DNA from: Alloboseaceae bacterium BT-24-1
GTDB lineage: Bacteria; Pseudomonadota; Alphaproteobacteria; Rhizobiales; Beijerinckiaceae
Length of the DNA: 64,000 nucleotides
Direction of reading: 5' to 3'
Assembly (NCBI GenBank): GCA_025846845.1
Contig: JAOYTL010000002.1
Span: 186,001 to 250,000 of the forward strand
The notes under the pieces are model-generated. The model worked only from the letters and a program-made list of their open reading frames with translations, was not told the origin of the DNA and did no database searches. Positions 38,434 through 46,862 of this stretch are shown here, piece by piece. The position numbers were made by a program, and so were the translations under genes. How positions within the stretch are numbered: the first letter of the stretch is position 1; every line of letters begins with the position of its first letter.

Positions 38434-39390
38434 CTAGCTCGCGCGCAACCCGCGAGCACCGACCATCGCCACGTCTCCAGCCACCTCCACCGGATCGCCG
38501 AACAGGCGCAGGCAGTTGCGGCCGGCGGCCTTGGCGACGTAGAGCGCCGAATCCGCTTCGGCGAAGCGCCGCTCCGGATCGTGCAACAGGCCGGGACGCA
38601 GGATGGTGGCGCCGATCGAGGCGCTGACCGCGATGGTGGTGTCACGCCAGGCGACCGGGCGCGCCAGCGCCTGCTGCGCCTGATCCAGCCGGTGCAGCAG
38701 ATAGGGCCTGCCGGCGGCCGAGCAGAGCAGCAGGCCGAACTCGTCGCCGCCGATACGGGCGATGATCGCGGCGTCGCTCAGCGAGGTCTCCAGCCGCATG
38801 GCGAGCTGGCGCAGGCACTCGTCGCCGGCGGCATGGCCGAAGCGATCATTGATCGGCTTCAGATTGTCGAGATCGACGATGGCGAGGACGCCGAGCGCGC
38901 AATTATCGCCGGTGTGGCGGCGCAGATCGGAGAGCTGCATCTCGAAGGCGCGGCGATTGGCGAGGCCGGTCAGCGGATCGCTATAGGCGAGCCGGCGCAG
39001 GCCCAGCCACATGTCCTTCTCGCCGGTGATGTCCTGCTTGGCGCCGTGGATGCGGACCGGCCGGCCGTGCTCGTGCGTCACGGAGGCGGAGAGGCGCATC
39101 CAGCGCTCGGCGCCGGCGGCTGTGCGGATGCGGGCATCCATGCTGAAGCCTTGGCCGGATGCGATCAGCCGGCTGCGCAACCGCTCCATCTCGGCACGCG
39201 AGTCATCGTGGTAGAGGTCGACGATCGACCGGCGGGGGATTGGTGAGCCGCGCGGCAGGCCGAACAGATCGTAGATGCCATCGGTCCAGCTCAACCGCGT
39301 ATCGGCGAGCCGGCATTCCCAGGCGCCGATGCCGGCCATCAGCGCGGCCTGATCGTAGAGGCGTCTGGCTTCGGCGTCGGAGAGCGGCAT
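38434..39390 (-). CDS. PAS-GGDEF diguanylate cyclase
   Basis: 318 aa. An N-terminal PAS domain (GIGAWECRLADTRLSWTDGI, with PAC-like QDITGEKD near 119-126) is followed by a GGDEF domain with an intact GGDEF at 214-218 and the upstream LAYSDPLTGLANRRAF. The inhibitory I-site RxxD is missing (SDAA at that place), so product feedback is unlikely. It makes cyclic di-GMP in response to a PAS signal. Cytosolic; no partner adjacent. Confidence 0.9.
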   Translation of the reverse strand: MPLSDAEARRLYDQAALMAGIGAWECRLADTRLSWTDGIYDLFGLPRGSPIPRRSIVDLYHDDSRAEMERLRSRLIASGQGFSMDARIRTAAGAERWMRLSASVTHEHGRPVRIHGAKQDITGEKDMWLGLRRLAYSDPLTGLANRRAFEMQLSDLRRHTGDNCALGVLAIVDLDNLKPINDRFGHAAGDECLRQLAMRLETSLSDAAIIARIGGDEFGLLLCSAAGRPYLLHRLDQAQQALARPVAWRDTTIAVSASIGATILRPGLLHDPERRFAEADSALYVAKAAGRNCLRLFGDPVEVAGDVAMVGARGLRAS

Positions 39391-39470
39391 GGGCAGGCGG
39401 CTGGCCCTTGTGTGTGGTGAGCAGCGAGCCCGTTGACGCTAGGGCCGAAGGGTTAACGAAGATTGCCGCG

Positions 39471-40703
39471 TCACTCGCGCCGCAGCGCCTCGATCGGGTC
39501 GAGCCGCGCTGCCTGCCGGGCGGGATAGAAGCCGAAGAAGACGCCGATCAGGCCGGAGACGCCGACGGCGACCAGGATCGTCTGCGGCGAGATCACGAAG
39601 GGCCAACCGGCAAAGCGGGCGATCCCGGTGGCGGCGCCGATGCCGAGCGCGATGCCGACGGCACCGCCGATGGTGGCGAGCGTCGTTGCTTCGATCAGAA
39701 ATTGCGAGAGCACGTCGCGCTGGCGGGCCCCGACGGCGAGTCTGAGGCCGATCTCGCGGGTGCGCTCGGTCACCGAGACCAGCATGATGTTCATGATGCC
39801 GATGCCGCCGACCAAGAGCGACACGCCGGCGACCGCCGCGAGCAGCCAGGAGAGGGTGCTCGCCGCCGCGGTCGCGGTATTGGCGATCTCGGTCAGGTTG
39901 CGGACGATGAAGTCGTCGTCCTGGTCCTCGACGAGGCGATGGCGCTGGCGCAGCAATGCGCGGGTCTGCTCGATGCCGGGAGCGATCGCCGCCTCGCTGG
40001 CGAACTTGACCATGATGGTCTGCACCGAGCGGTCGCGGGCGTAATTGCGGCCGATGATGCGGCGCCGGCCGGTGTCGAGCGGCACGAAGATGACGTCGTC
40101 CTGGTCCTGCCCGAGCGCCGACTGGCCCTTGCCGGCCATCACGCCGATGACCTTGAAGGGCACGTTGCGGATGCGGAACATCTGGCCGAGCGGGTCGCTC
40201 TCGCCGAACAGGTTCTTCGCCACCGTCTGGCCGATGATGGCGACGATCTCGCCGCGGCGCAGCTCTTCCGGCTCGAACAGGCGGCCCTCGGCCAGCCCCC
40301 ATTCGCGGGCGGTGAAGAAATCGAGATCGGTCGCGGTGATCGTCGTCGACCAGTTGGTGCCGGCGTAGACCGCCTGGGCGCGAGTGGTGATCACCGAGGC
40401 GGAGGCGACGACGTCCTCGACCTCGGCCGCGACGGCTTTGGCATCCTCGTCGGTCAGCGTCGATGAGGCGCCGGCCCCTAACCTGACGCCGCCCTGGGTG
40501 ACGTTGCCGGCCTGGATGATGGCAAGATTGGCGCCGAGCGACTTGATCTGGCTGTCGACGCGCTCGCGGGCGCCCGAGCCGATCGCGACCATGGCGATCA
40601 CCGCGGCGACACCGATGATGATGCCGAGCATGGTCAGCGCTGACCGTAGGGCATTGGCGCCGATGGCGGAAAGGGCCGAGCGGATGGCTTCCAGCAGGCT
40701 CAT
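39471..40703 (-). CDS. ABC transporter permease, MacB/FtsX type
   Basis: 410 aa. Helix 1 is in RSALTMLGIIIGVAAVIAMV, followed by a large periplasmic MacB-type domain and three C-terminal helices (LLAAVAGVSLLVGGIGIMNI, GGAVGIALGIGAATGIA). This is the separate membrane subunit of a MacB-like mechanotransmission exporter. Its start overlaps the ATPase stop by 4 bp. With the adaptor upstream it would form a MacA-MacB-TolC type efflux machine. Confidence 0.9.
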   Translation of the reverse strand: MSLLEAIRSALSAIGANALRSALTMLGIIIGVAAVIAMVAIGSGARERVDSQIKSLGANLAIIQAGNVTQGGVRLGAGASSTLTDEDAKAVAAEVEDVVASASVITTRAQAVYAGTNWSTTITATDLDFFTAREWGLAEGRLFEPEELRRGEIVAIIGQTVAKNLFGESDPLGQMFRIRNVPFKVIGVMAGKGQSALGQDQDDVIFVPLDTGRRRIIGRNYARDRSVQTIMVKFASEAAIAPGIEQTRALLRQRHRLVEDQDDDFIVRNLTEIANTATAAASTLSWLLAAVAGVSLLVGGIGIMNIMLVSVTERTREIGLRLAVGARQRDVLSQFLIEATTLATIGGAVGIALGIGAATGIARFAGWPFVISPQTILVAVGVSGLIGVFFGFYPARQAARLDPIEALRRE

Positions 40704-41449
40704 TCGGCGGCCTCCGGCAGCGGGGTGGCGGTGTCCTGGGCGGCGAGCGCGGCGCGGGCGTCGGCCGGCTCCTGCCTGGTGTCGGCGATGACATGGCCGT
40801 CGCGGAAGCGCACGACCCGGCGGGCATGGCGGGCGACCTCGGCATCATGCGTCACCAGCACGACGGTGACGCCCTCGCGGTTGAGGTCCTGGAAGAGGGC
40901 AAGGATTTCGAGCGCGGTGCGGCTGTCGAGCGCGCCGGTCGGCTCGTCGGCGAGGAGGAGGCGAGGCTGGTTGACCAGCGCTCGGGCGATGGCGACGCGC
41001 TGCTGCTGGCCGCCGGAGAGCTGCATCGGCCGGTGATGGGCGCGGTCGGCGAGACCGACGCGGGCGAGGGCATTGAGCGCCCGCTCGCGCCGCGTCTTGC
41101 CGTCGAGCCCGGCATAGACCATCGGCAGTTCGACATTGGCGCAGGCATCGACGCGCGGCAGCAGGTTGAACTGCTGGAAGACGAAGCCGAGCTTGCGATT
41201 GCGGAGTGCGGCGAGCCCGTCGCTGGAGAGTGTCTCGACAGCGACGTCGTCGAGCCGGTAATGCCCGCCGGTCGGCCGGTCGAGGCAGCCGACCAGGTTC
41301 ATGAAGGTCGACTTGCCGGAGCCGGATGGCCCCATCACCGCGACGAGTTCGCCGGCCTCGATGTCGAGCGAGACCCCGCCGAGCGCGGTGACGCGGCCGG
41401 AGTCGAGATCGTAGACCCGGGAGAGATCGCGCACCTCGATCAGGGGCAT
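40700..41449 (-). CDS. ABC transporter ATPase, MacB/LolD type
   Basis: 249 aa. Walker A GPSGSGKST, Q-loop FVFQQFNLLPRVDA, signature LSGGQQQRVAIARALVNQP and Walker B LLLADEPTGALDS are intact, in the form typical of MacB/LolD-like importers of energy to FtsX permeases. In canonical MacB the ATPase and permease are fused; here they are two genes overlapping by 4 bp. Confidence 0.93.
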   Translation of the reverse strand: MPLIEVRDLSRVYDLDSGRVTALGGVSLDIEAGELVAVMGPSGSGKSTFMNLVGCLDRPTGGHYRLDDVAVETLSSDGLAALRNRKLGFVFQQFNLLPRVDACANVELPMVYAGLDGKTRRERALNALARVGLADRAHHRPMQLSGGQQQRVAIARALVNQPRLLLADEPTGALDSRTALEILALFQDLNREGVTVVLVTHDAEVARHARRVVRFRDGHVIADTRQEPADARAALAAQDTATPLPEAAE

Positions 41450-41480
41450 GGCGAGGCTCCGGCGTCGTGGCTCGACGCAT

Positions 41481-41630
41481 CCCCTCTCCCCTTGCGGGAG
41501 AGGGCTAGGGTGAGGGGTCTCGCCAGGTTGATCGTGAGCTTGGCTCCATCGAAGTGGCAGAACCTTCCCGACCAGTGCGACCCCTCATCCGGCCCTGCGG
41601 GCCACCTTCTCCCGCAGGGGGAGAAGGGGA
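41481..41630. repeat. Composite palindromic extragenic repeat, copy C
   Basis: CCCTCTCCC (41482-41490) with GGGAGAGGG (41496-41504), then AGGGTGAGGGG; at the far end CCCCTCATCC, GGCCC/GGGCC and CCTTCTCCC (41605-41613) with GGGAGAAGG (41619-41627). It is copy A in reverse order, and it separates the adaptor gene from its ABC genes. Confidence 0.85.
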
Positions 41631-41684
41631 GGGTGGCGCGCCGCGCGCTCGGGTGGACAAGGGTCGTCCTCACCGCCGCACCCC

Positions 41685-43352
41685 TCAGAACAGGCGCGGG
41701 CCGCGCGGGGCCGGGCCGCGGCTGGCGGGGGCGGCCTCGGCGTTGCGCGGGCCGCCGCCGATCACGACCTCGATGCCCTCGGCGATGCCGGCAGCCGGCA
41801 GAACCTGCGTGAAGGCGCCGTCGTTCGGCCCGAGCCGGATCGCGATCGGTTTGGGCTGGCCCTCGCCATCGAGCACATAGACGCGGCCGGGTGTGACCTC
41901 GCTTTGTGCCGCCGGGCGGCCTTCCTGCATCATTGCCTCGAACTTGGTGCGGCGCTCTGGGTCGAGCACGGCGGCAATCTTGGCACGGAGCTCAGTGCGG
42001 GCGGCGCGGAAAGCTGCACGGCGCTCCTCTTCGGACAGGCCGGCCATGGCCTGGCGATTGCCGGAGCGCTGCTCGGACATGATCGCGGCGATCGCCTGCT
42101 TCTGCTCCGGCGTCGGCTGGACCTCTTCCTCGATGCGCTCGCGCAGGGCCCCTGCAGCACGGCCGCCGCCTCCGGTGCGTGCTGTCTGCGCCTCGGCCGG
42201 CGCGCTGGCGGGCAGGGCGGTCGGCCCACCGAGCGGGCGGAAGCGCAGCGCCGCATTGGGCACGCGCAGCACATCCTGCCGGTCGTCGGTGACGATCTGG
42301 AGATTGGCGGTCATGCCCGGCAGCAGCGCGAGGTCGCGGTTCTCGACGCGGACGACGCCGGTATAGGTGACGACGTTCTGGATGGTTTGCGCGCCGAGGC
42401 GGACCATCTGCACCTTCCCCTGGAAGGTCCGATTCGGGTAGGCGTTGACGTTGAAGGAGACTTCCTGACCGACCTTGAGCCGGCCGACATCGGCCTCGTC
42501 GATATTGGCGTAGATGTCGATGGTGCGCAGGTCCTGCGCGATCTGGAACAGCACCGGCGCCGAGAGCGAGGCCGCGACCGTCTGGCCGAGGTCGACCTGG
42601 CGCTGGACGACGACTCCGTCGACCGGCGAACGGATATCGGTGCGCTCGAGATCGATCAGGATATCCTTCAGCTTGGCGTCGCGCTGGGCGATCAGCGCCT
42701 CGCCGGACTGGACCTGGCCTTGCGCCAGCCCGATGTCGGCGTCGAGGCCGGCGATCTCGGCCGTGAGCGAGGCGATCTGCGCCTCGTTCGAGGCGAGCGT
42801 CGCGGTCTGGATCTCGACCTGGGTGCGGGCGCTGTCGAGGCCCTGCTGCGCACCGGCGCCGCGCGTGAACAGTTCGTTCTGACGGTCGAAGGTGCGCTTG
42901 GCGTCGGCGAGCTGGGCGCGGGTGCGCTCGCGCTGCGCCTCCTGATCCTTGACCGTGGAGTCGGCCTTGGTCCGCGCCACCTTGGCCCGCTCGAGCTGGG
43001 CGCGCTTGACGACGAGGTCGGCCCTGGCCTGCTGCAGGTCGGCGGCGGCGGCATCGCGCCGGGTCTTGATCTGGTCGCTGTTGAGGCGGGCGACGACCTG
43101 GCCGGCCTTCACCTGCGAATTATAATCGGCAAGGATCTCGACGATCTGTCCGGAGAGCTGCGAGCCGACCACGACGGTGGTCATCGGGGTCAGCGTGCCG
43201 GTGGCGCGCACCGAGGCCGTGATCCGGCCGCGGTCGATCGCGGCGGTGCGATAGGCTACGTCATTGGCGGCGCCGCCGGTCGGCCGCAGCGCGAAATAGC
43301 CAGCCGCCAGCGCGCCTGCGCCGACCACCGCACCGATTGCCCAGAGACGCAC
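41685..43352 (-). CDS. MacA-like periplasmic adaptor with an LTxxQ-like insertion
   Basis: 555 aa, far longer than the roughly 370 aa of MacA. GTG start after GGAGG. An N-terminal anchor (MRLWAIGAVVGAGALAAGYF), a split lipoyl/barrel-sandwich domain (TTVVVGSQLSGQIVEILADY; DIRSPVDGVVVQRQVDLGQT), a long coiled-coil hairpin (about 95-215) and a beta barrel. From about residue 385 a Q/E/R-rich insert (PTPEQKQAIAAIMSEQRSG, LDPERRTKFEAMM) resembles LTxxQ repeats of CpxP/Spy before the final membrane-proximal domain. It links the MacB-like ABC proteins to an outer-membrane channel that is not in the window. Confidence 0.88.
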   Translation of the reverse strand: MRLWAIGAVVGAGALAAGYFALRPTGGAANDVAYRTAAIDRGRITASVRATGTLTPMTTVVVGSQLSGQIVEILADYNSQVKAGQVVARLNSDQIKTRRDAAAADLQQARADLVVKRAQLERAKVARTKADSTVKDQEAQRERTRAQLADAKRTFDRQNELFTRGAGAQQGLDSARTQVEIQTATLASNEAQIASLTAEIAGLDADIGLAQGQVQSGEALIAQRDAKLKDILIDLERTDIRSPVDGVVVQRQVDLGQTVAASLSAPVLFQIAQDLRTIDIYANIDEADVGRLKVGQEVSFNVNAYPNRTFQGKVQMVRLGAQTIQNVVTYTGVVRVENRDLALLPGMTANLQIVTDDRQDVLRVPNAALRFRPLGGPTALPASAPAEAQTARTGGGGRAAGALRERIEEEVQPTPEQKQAIAAIMSEQRSGNRQAMAGLSEEERRAAFRAARTELRAKIAAVLDPERRTKFEAMMQEGRPAAQSEVTPGRVYVLDGEGQPKPIAIRLGPNDGAFTQVLPAAGIAEGIEVVIGGGPRNAEAAPASRGPAPRGPRLF

Positions 43353-43476
43353 GTCCGTTCACCCTCCGAGGCCGGGGAAATGCCAGCCTTCCATTGCCGC
43401 GCATCATGCCAGATTCACGCGGCGCAGACGAGTTAACTCGCTGCAATGTTGCGGAAAGCTTGCCGGAAGCTGCTGC

Positions 43477-44265
43477 TCAGGCGGTGCGCGCGTCCTGCGT
43501 CAGCGCCAGCAGGTCGCGCAGTGTGGTGATGGTCGAGCCGTCGGCGACGCCGTCGATCTTCTGCGGTCGCCAATGGCGCTGGAAGGCGGCGACGACCGCC
43601 TCGAAGCGCTCGTCATAGGTGCCGTCGACCGAGACGCCGTAGCCGAGCATCGCGAACATCGCCTGCAAAGCCTCGACCGGCGGACCGGCATCGCCGCGGG
43701 CGAAGAAGCGGCCGCCCTTGATCGGCGCCGGTTCCGTCCAGAGGCCGACGCCGCCCTCGGCGAAGCGGCGCCAGGGGAAGGTCTCGCCCGGGTCGATCTT
43801 GCGGCCGGGCGCGATGTCGGAATGGGCCAGCACCCGCTCGGGCGGGATCTGCCAGCGCTCGCAGATGTCGCGGCAGAGGTTCAGCGTCGCGGCGATCTGC
43901 GCCTCGGGAAAGTCGGGCAGGCCGCCGGGATGGCCGGGATTGGCGATCTCGATGCCGATCGAGGCCGAGTTGAGATCGGTCTCGCCGGCCCAGTGCGAAG
44001 CCCCGGCATGCCAGGCGCGGCGCGCTTCCGGCACGAGCTGGAGCGTGTGGCCGTTCTCGAAGACGAAGTAGTGCGACGAGACCTGCGAGGCCGGGTTGCA
44101 CAGCCACTGCAGCGCCTCGCCGGCGTCGGGCATGCCGGTGTAGTGCAGGATCAGCGTGTCGGGTCGGCGGCCTGTCGCACCGTCACTGAACTTGCGCTCG
44201 CCATGGTTGGGCGAGGGGAAGACCTTGGCCGCGAAGCGGCTATCGGGTTCGAGGACGAGGCTCAC
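43477..44265 (-). CDS. N-acetylmuramoyl-L-alanine amidase, AmiD/AmpD type
   Basis: 262 aa. An Amidase_2 domain with zinc ligands suggested by LILHYTGMPD (His), WHAGASHW and VLAHSDIAPGRKIDPG (His, Asp/Lys), followed by a C-terminal peptidoglycan-binding domain (FFARGDAGPPVEALQAMFAM, AFQRHWRPQ). It cleaves the amide between MurNAc and the stem peptide. No clear signal peptide is seen, which fits a cytosolic recycling enzyme, but the binding domain suggests a wall location. Its start overlaps the DjlA-like stop by 4 bp. Confidence 0.88.
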   Translation of the reverse strand: MSLVLEPDSRFAAKVFPSPNHGERKFSDGATGRRPDTLILHYTGMPDAGEALQWLCNPASQVSSHYFVFENGHTLQLVPEARRAWHAGASHWAGETDLNSASIGIEIANPGHPGGLPDFPEAQIAATLNLCRDICERWQIPPERVLAHSDIAPGRKIDPGETFPWRRFAEGGVGLWTEPAPIKGGRFFARGDAGPPVEALQAMFAMLGYGVSVDGTYDERFEAVVAAFQRHWRPQKIDGVADGSTITTLRDLLALTQDARTA

Positions 44266-45008
44266 GCCTGTTCAACCTGCTTGGGGCTGAGGCCACGTTC
44301 CTTCTCGATCGCGTCCCAGGCCGCATTGATGGCGGCGAGGCGGCGGGTCGCGATGCAGATCGCCTCCTGCGGCAGGCCGCGGGCGATCTCGCGATCGGGA
44401 TGGTTCTCGATGACGAGGCGGCGGTGGAGCTGCTTGAGCTCGGCATCATTCATCTCGCGGCTGGCGCCGAGCACGATGTAGGGATCGTCGCGGCGGCGCA
44501 GATGGCGCGCCTCGATACGGGCAAAGCCGGCCTCGCCGATCCCGAAGATCGTCGCGACATCGCGCAGATAGGCATGCTCATGCTCGTGGATCGCGCCATC
44601 GGCGGCGGCGATCAGGAAGAGGCCGTCGAGTACGTCCTCGAGCAAAGCCGGCTCATCGCGGAAGGCCTCGGCGATCTGCCCGGCATAGGCCTCGAAGCCG
44701 GCGCTGGTCTGCTTGGCGAGGTCGAACAGGCGCTCGATATGGGCCTGCTCGTCGGCCGGCACCTCGACGATGCGTTCGAAGGCCGCGATCTCGTCGCGCG
44801 TCACCACGCCGTCGGCGCGCGCCATCTTGGCGGCGAGCGCGACCAGGCCGGTCGTGAAGATCAGCTGCTTGGGCGCGGGGCCGAACAGTGCGCCTTCACG
44901 ATCGACCAGCACATGCCCGGCTACGGCGCCGACGAGCGCGCCGAGCGGTCCGCCGAAGGCGAAGCCGAGGCCGCCGCCGCCCAATGCTCCCCAGAAAGAC
45001 GACTTCAT
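44262..45008 (-). CDS. DjlA-like co-chaperone (TerB plus C-terminal J domain)
   Basis: 248 aa. An N-terminal Gly-rich hydrophobic segment (LGGGGLGFAFGGPLGALVGA) may insert in the membrane; a TerB domain follows (AAKMARADGVVTRDEIAAFE and LIAAADGAIHEHEHAYLRDV), then a J domain with an intact HPD in RRLVIENHPDREIA. DjlA stimulates DnaK at the inner membrane and affects envelope stress responses. Co-translated with the amidase (4 bp overlap), a pairing found in related genomes. Confidence 0.9.
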   Translation of the reverse strand: MKSSFWGALGGGGLGFAFGGPLGALVGAVAGHVLVDREGALFGPAPKQLIFTTGLVALAAKMARADGVVTRDEIAAFERIVEVPADEQAHIERLFDLAKQTSAGFEAYAGQIAEAFRDEPALLEDVLDGLFLIAAADGAIHEHEHAYLRDVATIFGIGEAGFARIEARHLRRRDDPYIVLGASREMNDAELKQLHRRLVIENHPDREIARGLPQEAICIATRRLAAINAAWDAIEKERGLSPKQVEQA

Positions 45009-45064
45009 CGCTCATCCAGCCATGGCCGTTCCGGGCCATGGCATCTGCGTAGGATGCCCGCGGC

Positions 45065-45364
45065 TCAGCGGCAATAGAGCCGGCCGTAATAGTCGCGGTA
45101 ATAGCCGTAGGGGCAGCCGCCATAGCCGTCGTCATAGTAGTAGCCGCCGCGGCGATAGGGCGAGGTCGCCGAGCCGACGATGGCGCCGCCTGCGGCGCCG
45201 ATAGCGGCTCCCGCAAGTGCGCCACCCGCGCGGCCGGTTGCGAGCCCGCCGATCAGGGCGCCGCCTGCCGCGCCGACCAGGGCGCCGCCGCCGACACGTT
45301 CCTCATGCGGCGTGCAGGCGCTGAGGGCGAGCCCGACAGCCGCGATTGCCATCCATGTCTTCAT
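45065..45364 (-). CDS. Glycine-zipper lipoprotein
   Basis: 99 aa. The lipobox LALSAC after MKTWMAIAAVGLA gives an outer- or inner-membrane lipoprotein. The core is a glycine zipper (GALVGAAGGALIGGLATGRA and GAAIGAAGGAIVGSATS), and the tail is Tyr/Gly/Cys-rich (YYYDDGYGGCPYGYYRDYYG). Similar small lipoproteins (YMGG/17-kDa types) are abundant in the alphaproteobacterial envelope. Start 45364 is set by the signal peptide. Confidence 0.8.
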   Translation of the reverse strand: MKTWMAIAAVGLALSACTPHEERVGGGALVGAAGGALIGGLATGRAGGALAGAAIGAAGGAIVGSATSPYRRGGYYYDDGYGGCPYGYYRDYYGRLYCR

Positions 45365-45666
45365 CTCGTTCCCCCTTCTCGGGTCGCACGGCATCGGCCG
45401 AGCCGACTTTTTGCATTGCGACCGGGAATTGCGGTCGCAGTGCGGCGATGATTTGGCCTGCCGCCATAACTGCGTCAACGCCGGCGAGGGTGAATCGTTC
45501 CGCCGCTCAATACATGATAATTACTGCCCTCCAAACGAGGCTAAAGTATTTGCCGACGCTCGGTAATGGCTCGATCATCGGCCGTATCGGCCAGATTGTC
45601 GTCACATTCATCTATCATTGCACCGCACCGTTTTGCGCTGCACAAGAAAGATGAGGCTTCCTCTGC
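45365..45666. other. Gap without a gene
   Basis: No supported gene. The half nearer 45667 is clearly less GC-rich than its surroundings and probably holds the promoter of the transglycosylase gene; no hexamers stand out. Confidence 0.4.
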
Positions 45667-46323
45667 ATGAACAAAATCTCCGGTAGCGGCTGCGCCGCCT
45701 TTGCGATTTGCCTGGCCTTTCTTCAACCCGCTTCTGCCCAGGTGAACGCCGAGACCGACGCCCGCGCCTTCATCGTGCGGGAGGCCGAAATCCGGCGCCA
45801 AGCCGCCGCTGGCGAGCAGGGCCAGGATCCGCAGACGGAGGCAGCCGAAACCGCCCAGACGAAGGGCGGGCGCAAGGCGCAGGGCAAGGCTGGCAAGACC
45901 GTTCGTGAAGCCCGCACGCCACTCGCGGCGCCCGCGGGTTCGGAAGGTCTGCGCGCGCTGGTCGCCCGCCATGCGGCTGCCAATGGCGTGCCGTTCTCGC
46001 TGGCCGATGCCGTGGTACGTATCGAGAGCCGCTACAATCCGCGTGCTGCCAATGCCGGGAATTTCGGCCTGATGCAGATCCGCCATCAGACGGCGCGCGG
46101 CGTCGGCTACAGCGGCGGCGCAGCAGGTCTGCTCGATGCCGACACCAACGCCCGCTATGCCATGAAATATCTAGGCCAGGCCTACAAGCTCGCCGGCGGC
46201 GACACCTGCCGCACGGTGATGAAGTACCAGAGCGGCCATATGGCGACCCGCATGAGCGGCGCCAACCGCGCCTATTGCGGCAAGGTGCGCACCATCACCG
46301 GTGCGACCCAGGCCAGCAACTGA
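45667..46323 (+). CDS. Secreted lytic transglycosylase (SLT domain)
   Basis: 218 aa. Signal peptide to about PASAQ, a charged Ala/Gln/Lys-rich linker (about residues 45-90), then an SLT domain with catalytic Glu120 (VVRIESRYNPRA), GNFGLMQIRH and ARYAMKYLGQAY. It cleaves glycan strands between MurNAc and GlcNAc, forming anhydroMurNAc. The rnpB gene begins about 50 bp downstream on the same strand. Confidence 0.9.
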   Translation: MNKISGSGCAAFAICLAFLQPASAQVNAETDARAFIVREAEIRRQAAAGEQGQDPQTEAAETAQTKGGRKAQGKAGKTVREARTPLAAPAGSEGLRALVARHAAANGVPFSLADAVVRIESRYNPRAANAGNFGLMQIRHQTARGVGYSGGAAGLLDADTNARYAMKYLGQAYKLAGGDTCRTVMKYQSGHMATRMSGANRAYCGKVRTITGATQASN

Positions 46324-46373
46324 GTTTCCGCTATCCTGCGGCGCTTGACGGCTCCGGCCTTTACAGCGCACAG

Positions 46374-46802
46374 GGGGCCGGCCAGTCGGCCGGACGGCCG
46401 CTCCCGCAAGAGCTCAGGCTCTTTCGGGGGAGGAAAGTCCGGGCTCCACGGAAACACGGTGCCGGATAACGTCCGGCGGGGGCGACCCCAGGGAAAGCGC
46501 CACAGAGATCGAACCGCCTGCGGCTTCGGCCGCAGGTAAGGGTGAAAAGGTGCGGTAAGAGCGCACCGCGGACCCGGCAACGGGGACGGCATGGCAAGCC
46601 CCACCGGGAGCAAAACCGAATAGGGACGATGCTCGCCCGCAAGGGAGGAGGGGCCGGTTTCCAGGTCCAGTCGTCCGGGTTGGTTGCTCGAGGCGCGCAG
46701 CAATGCACGTCCCAGAGGAATGGCCGTCACGTCGGGGGCAAGTTCCTGCGGGAGCCTGCTCCCGGCCATCCAAAACCCGGCTTACAGGCCGGCTGGCACC
46801 CT
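46374..46802 (+). ncRNA. rnpB: RNase P RNA (bacterial type A)
   Basis: Conserved segments are in order: GAGGAAAGTCCGGGCTCCAC near 46431, CACAGAGATCGAACCGCC near 46500, a GGTAAGGGTGAAAAGGTGCG block near 46535, the AGAGCGCACCG motif, AGAGGAATGGCCGTC near 46714 and the 3' AAAACCCGGCTTACAGGCCG. GGCCGGCC-type sequence at the 5' end can pair with GGCCGGC at the 3' end as helix P1. The RNA is the catalytic subunit that trims tRNA 5' ends. Ends are approximate to about 5 nt. Confidence 0.95.
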
Positions 46803-46812
46803 CATCGCAGCG

Positions 46813-46845
46813 AAAAGGGCCGGGAGCGATTCCGGCCCTTTCGTG
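46813..46845 (+). terminator. Intrinsic terminator of rnpB
   Basis: AAAGGGCCGG (46814-46823) and CCGGCCCTTT (46832-46841) form a 10-bp stem with an 8-nt loop, followed by a short T-rich tail. It also lies at the end of the convergent hydrolase gene and could work in both directions. Confidence 0.85.
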
Positions 46846-46862
46846 TTTGCGTAAGGCTGTGA

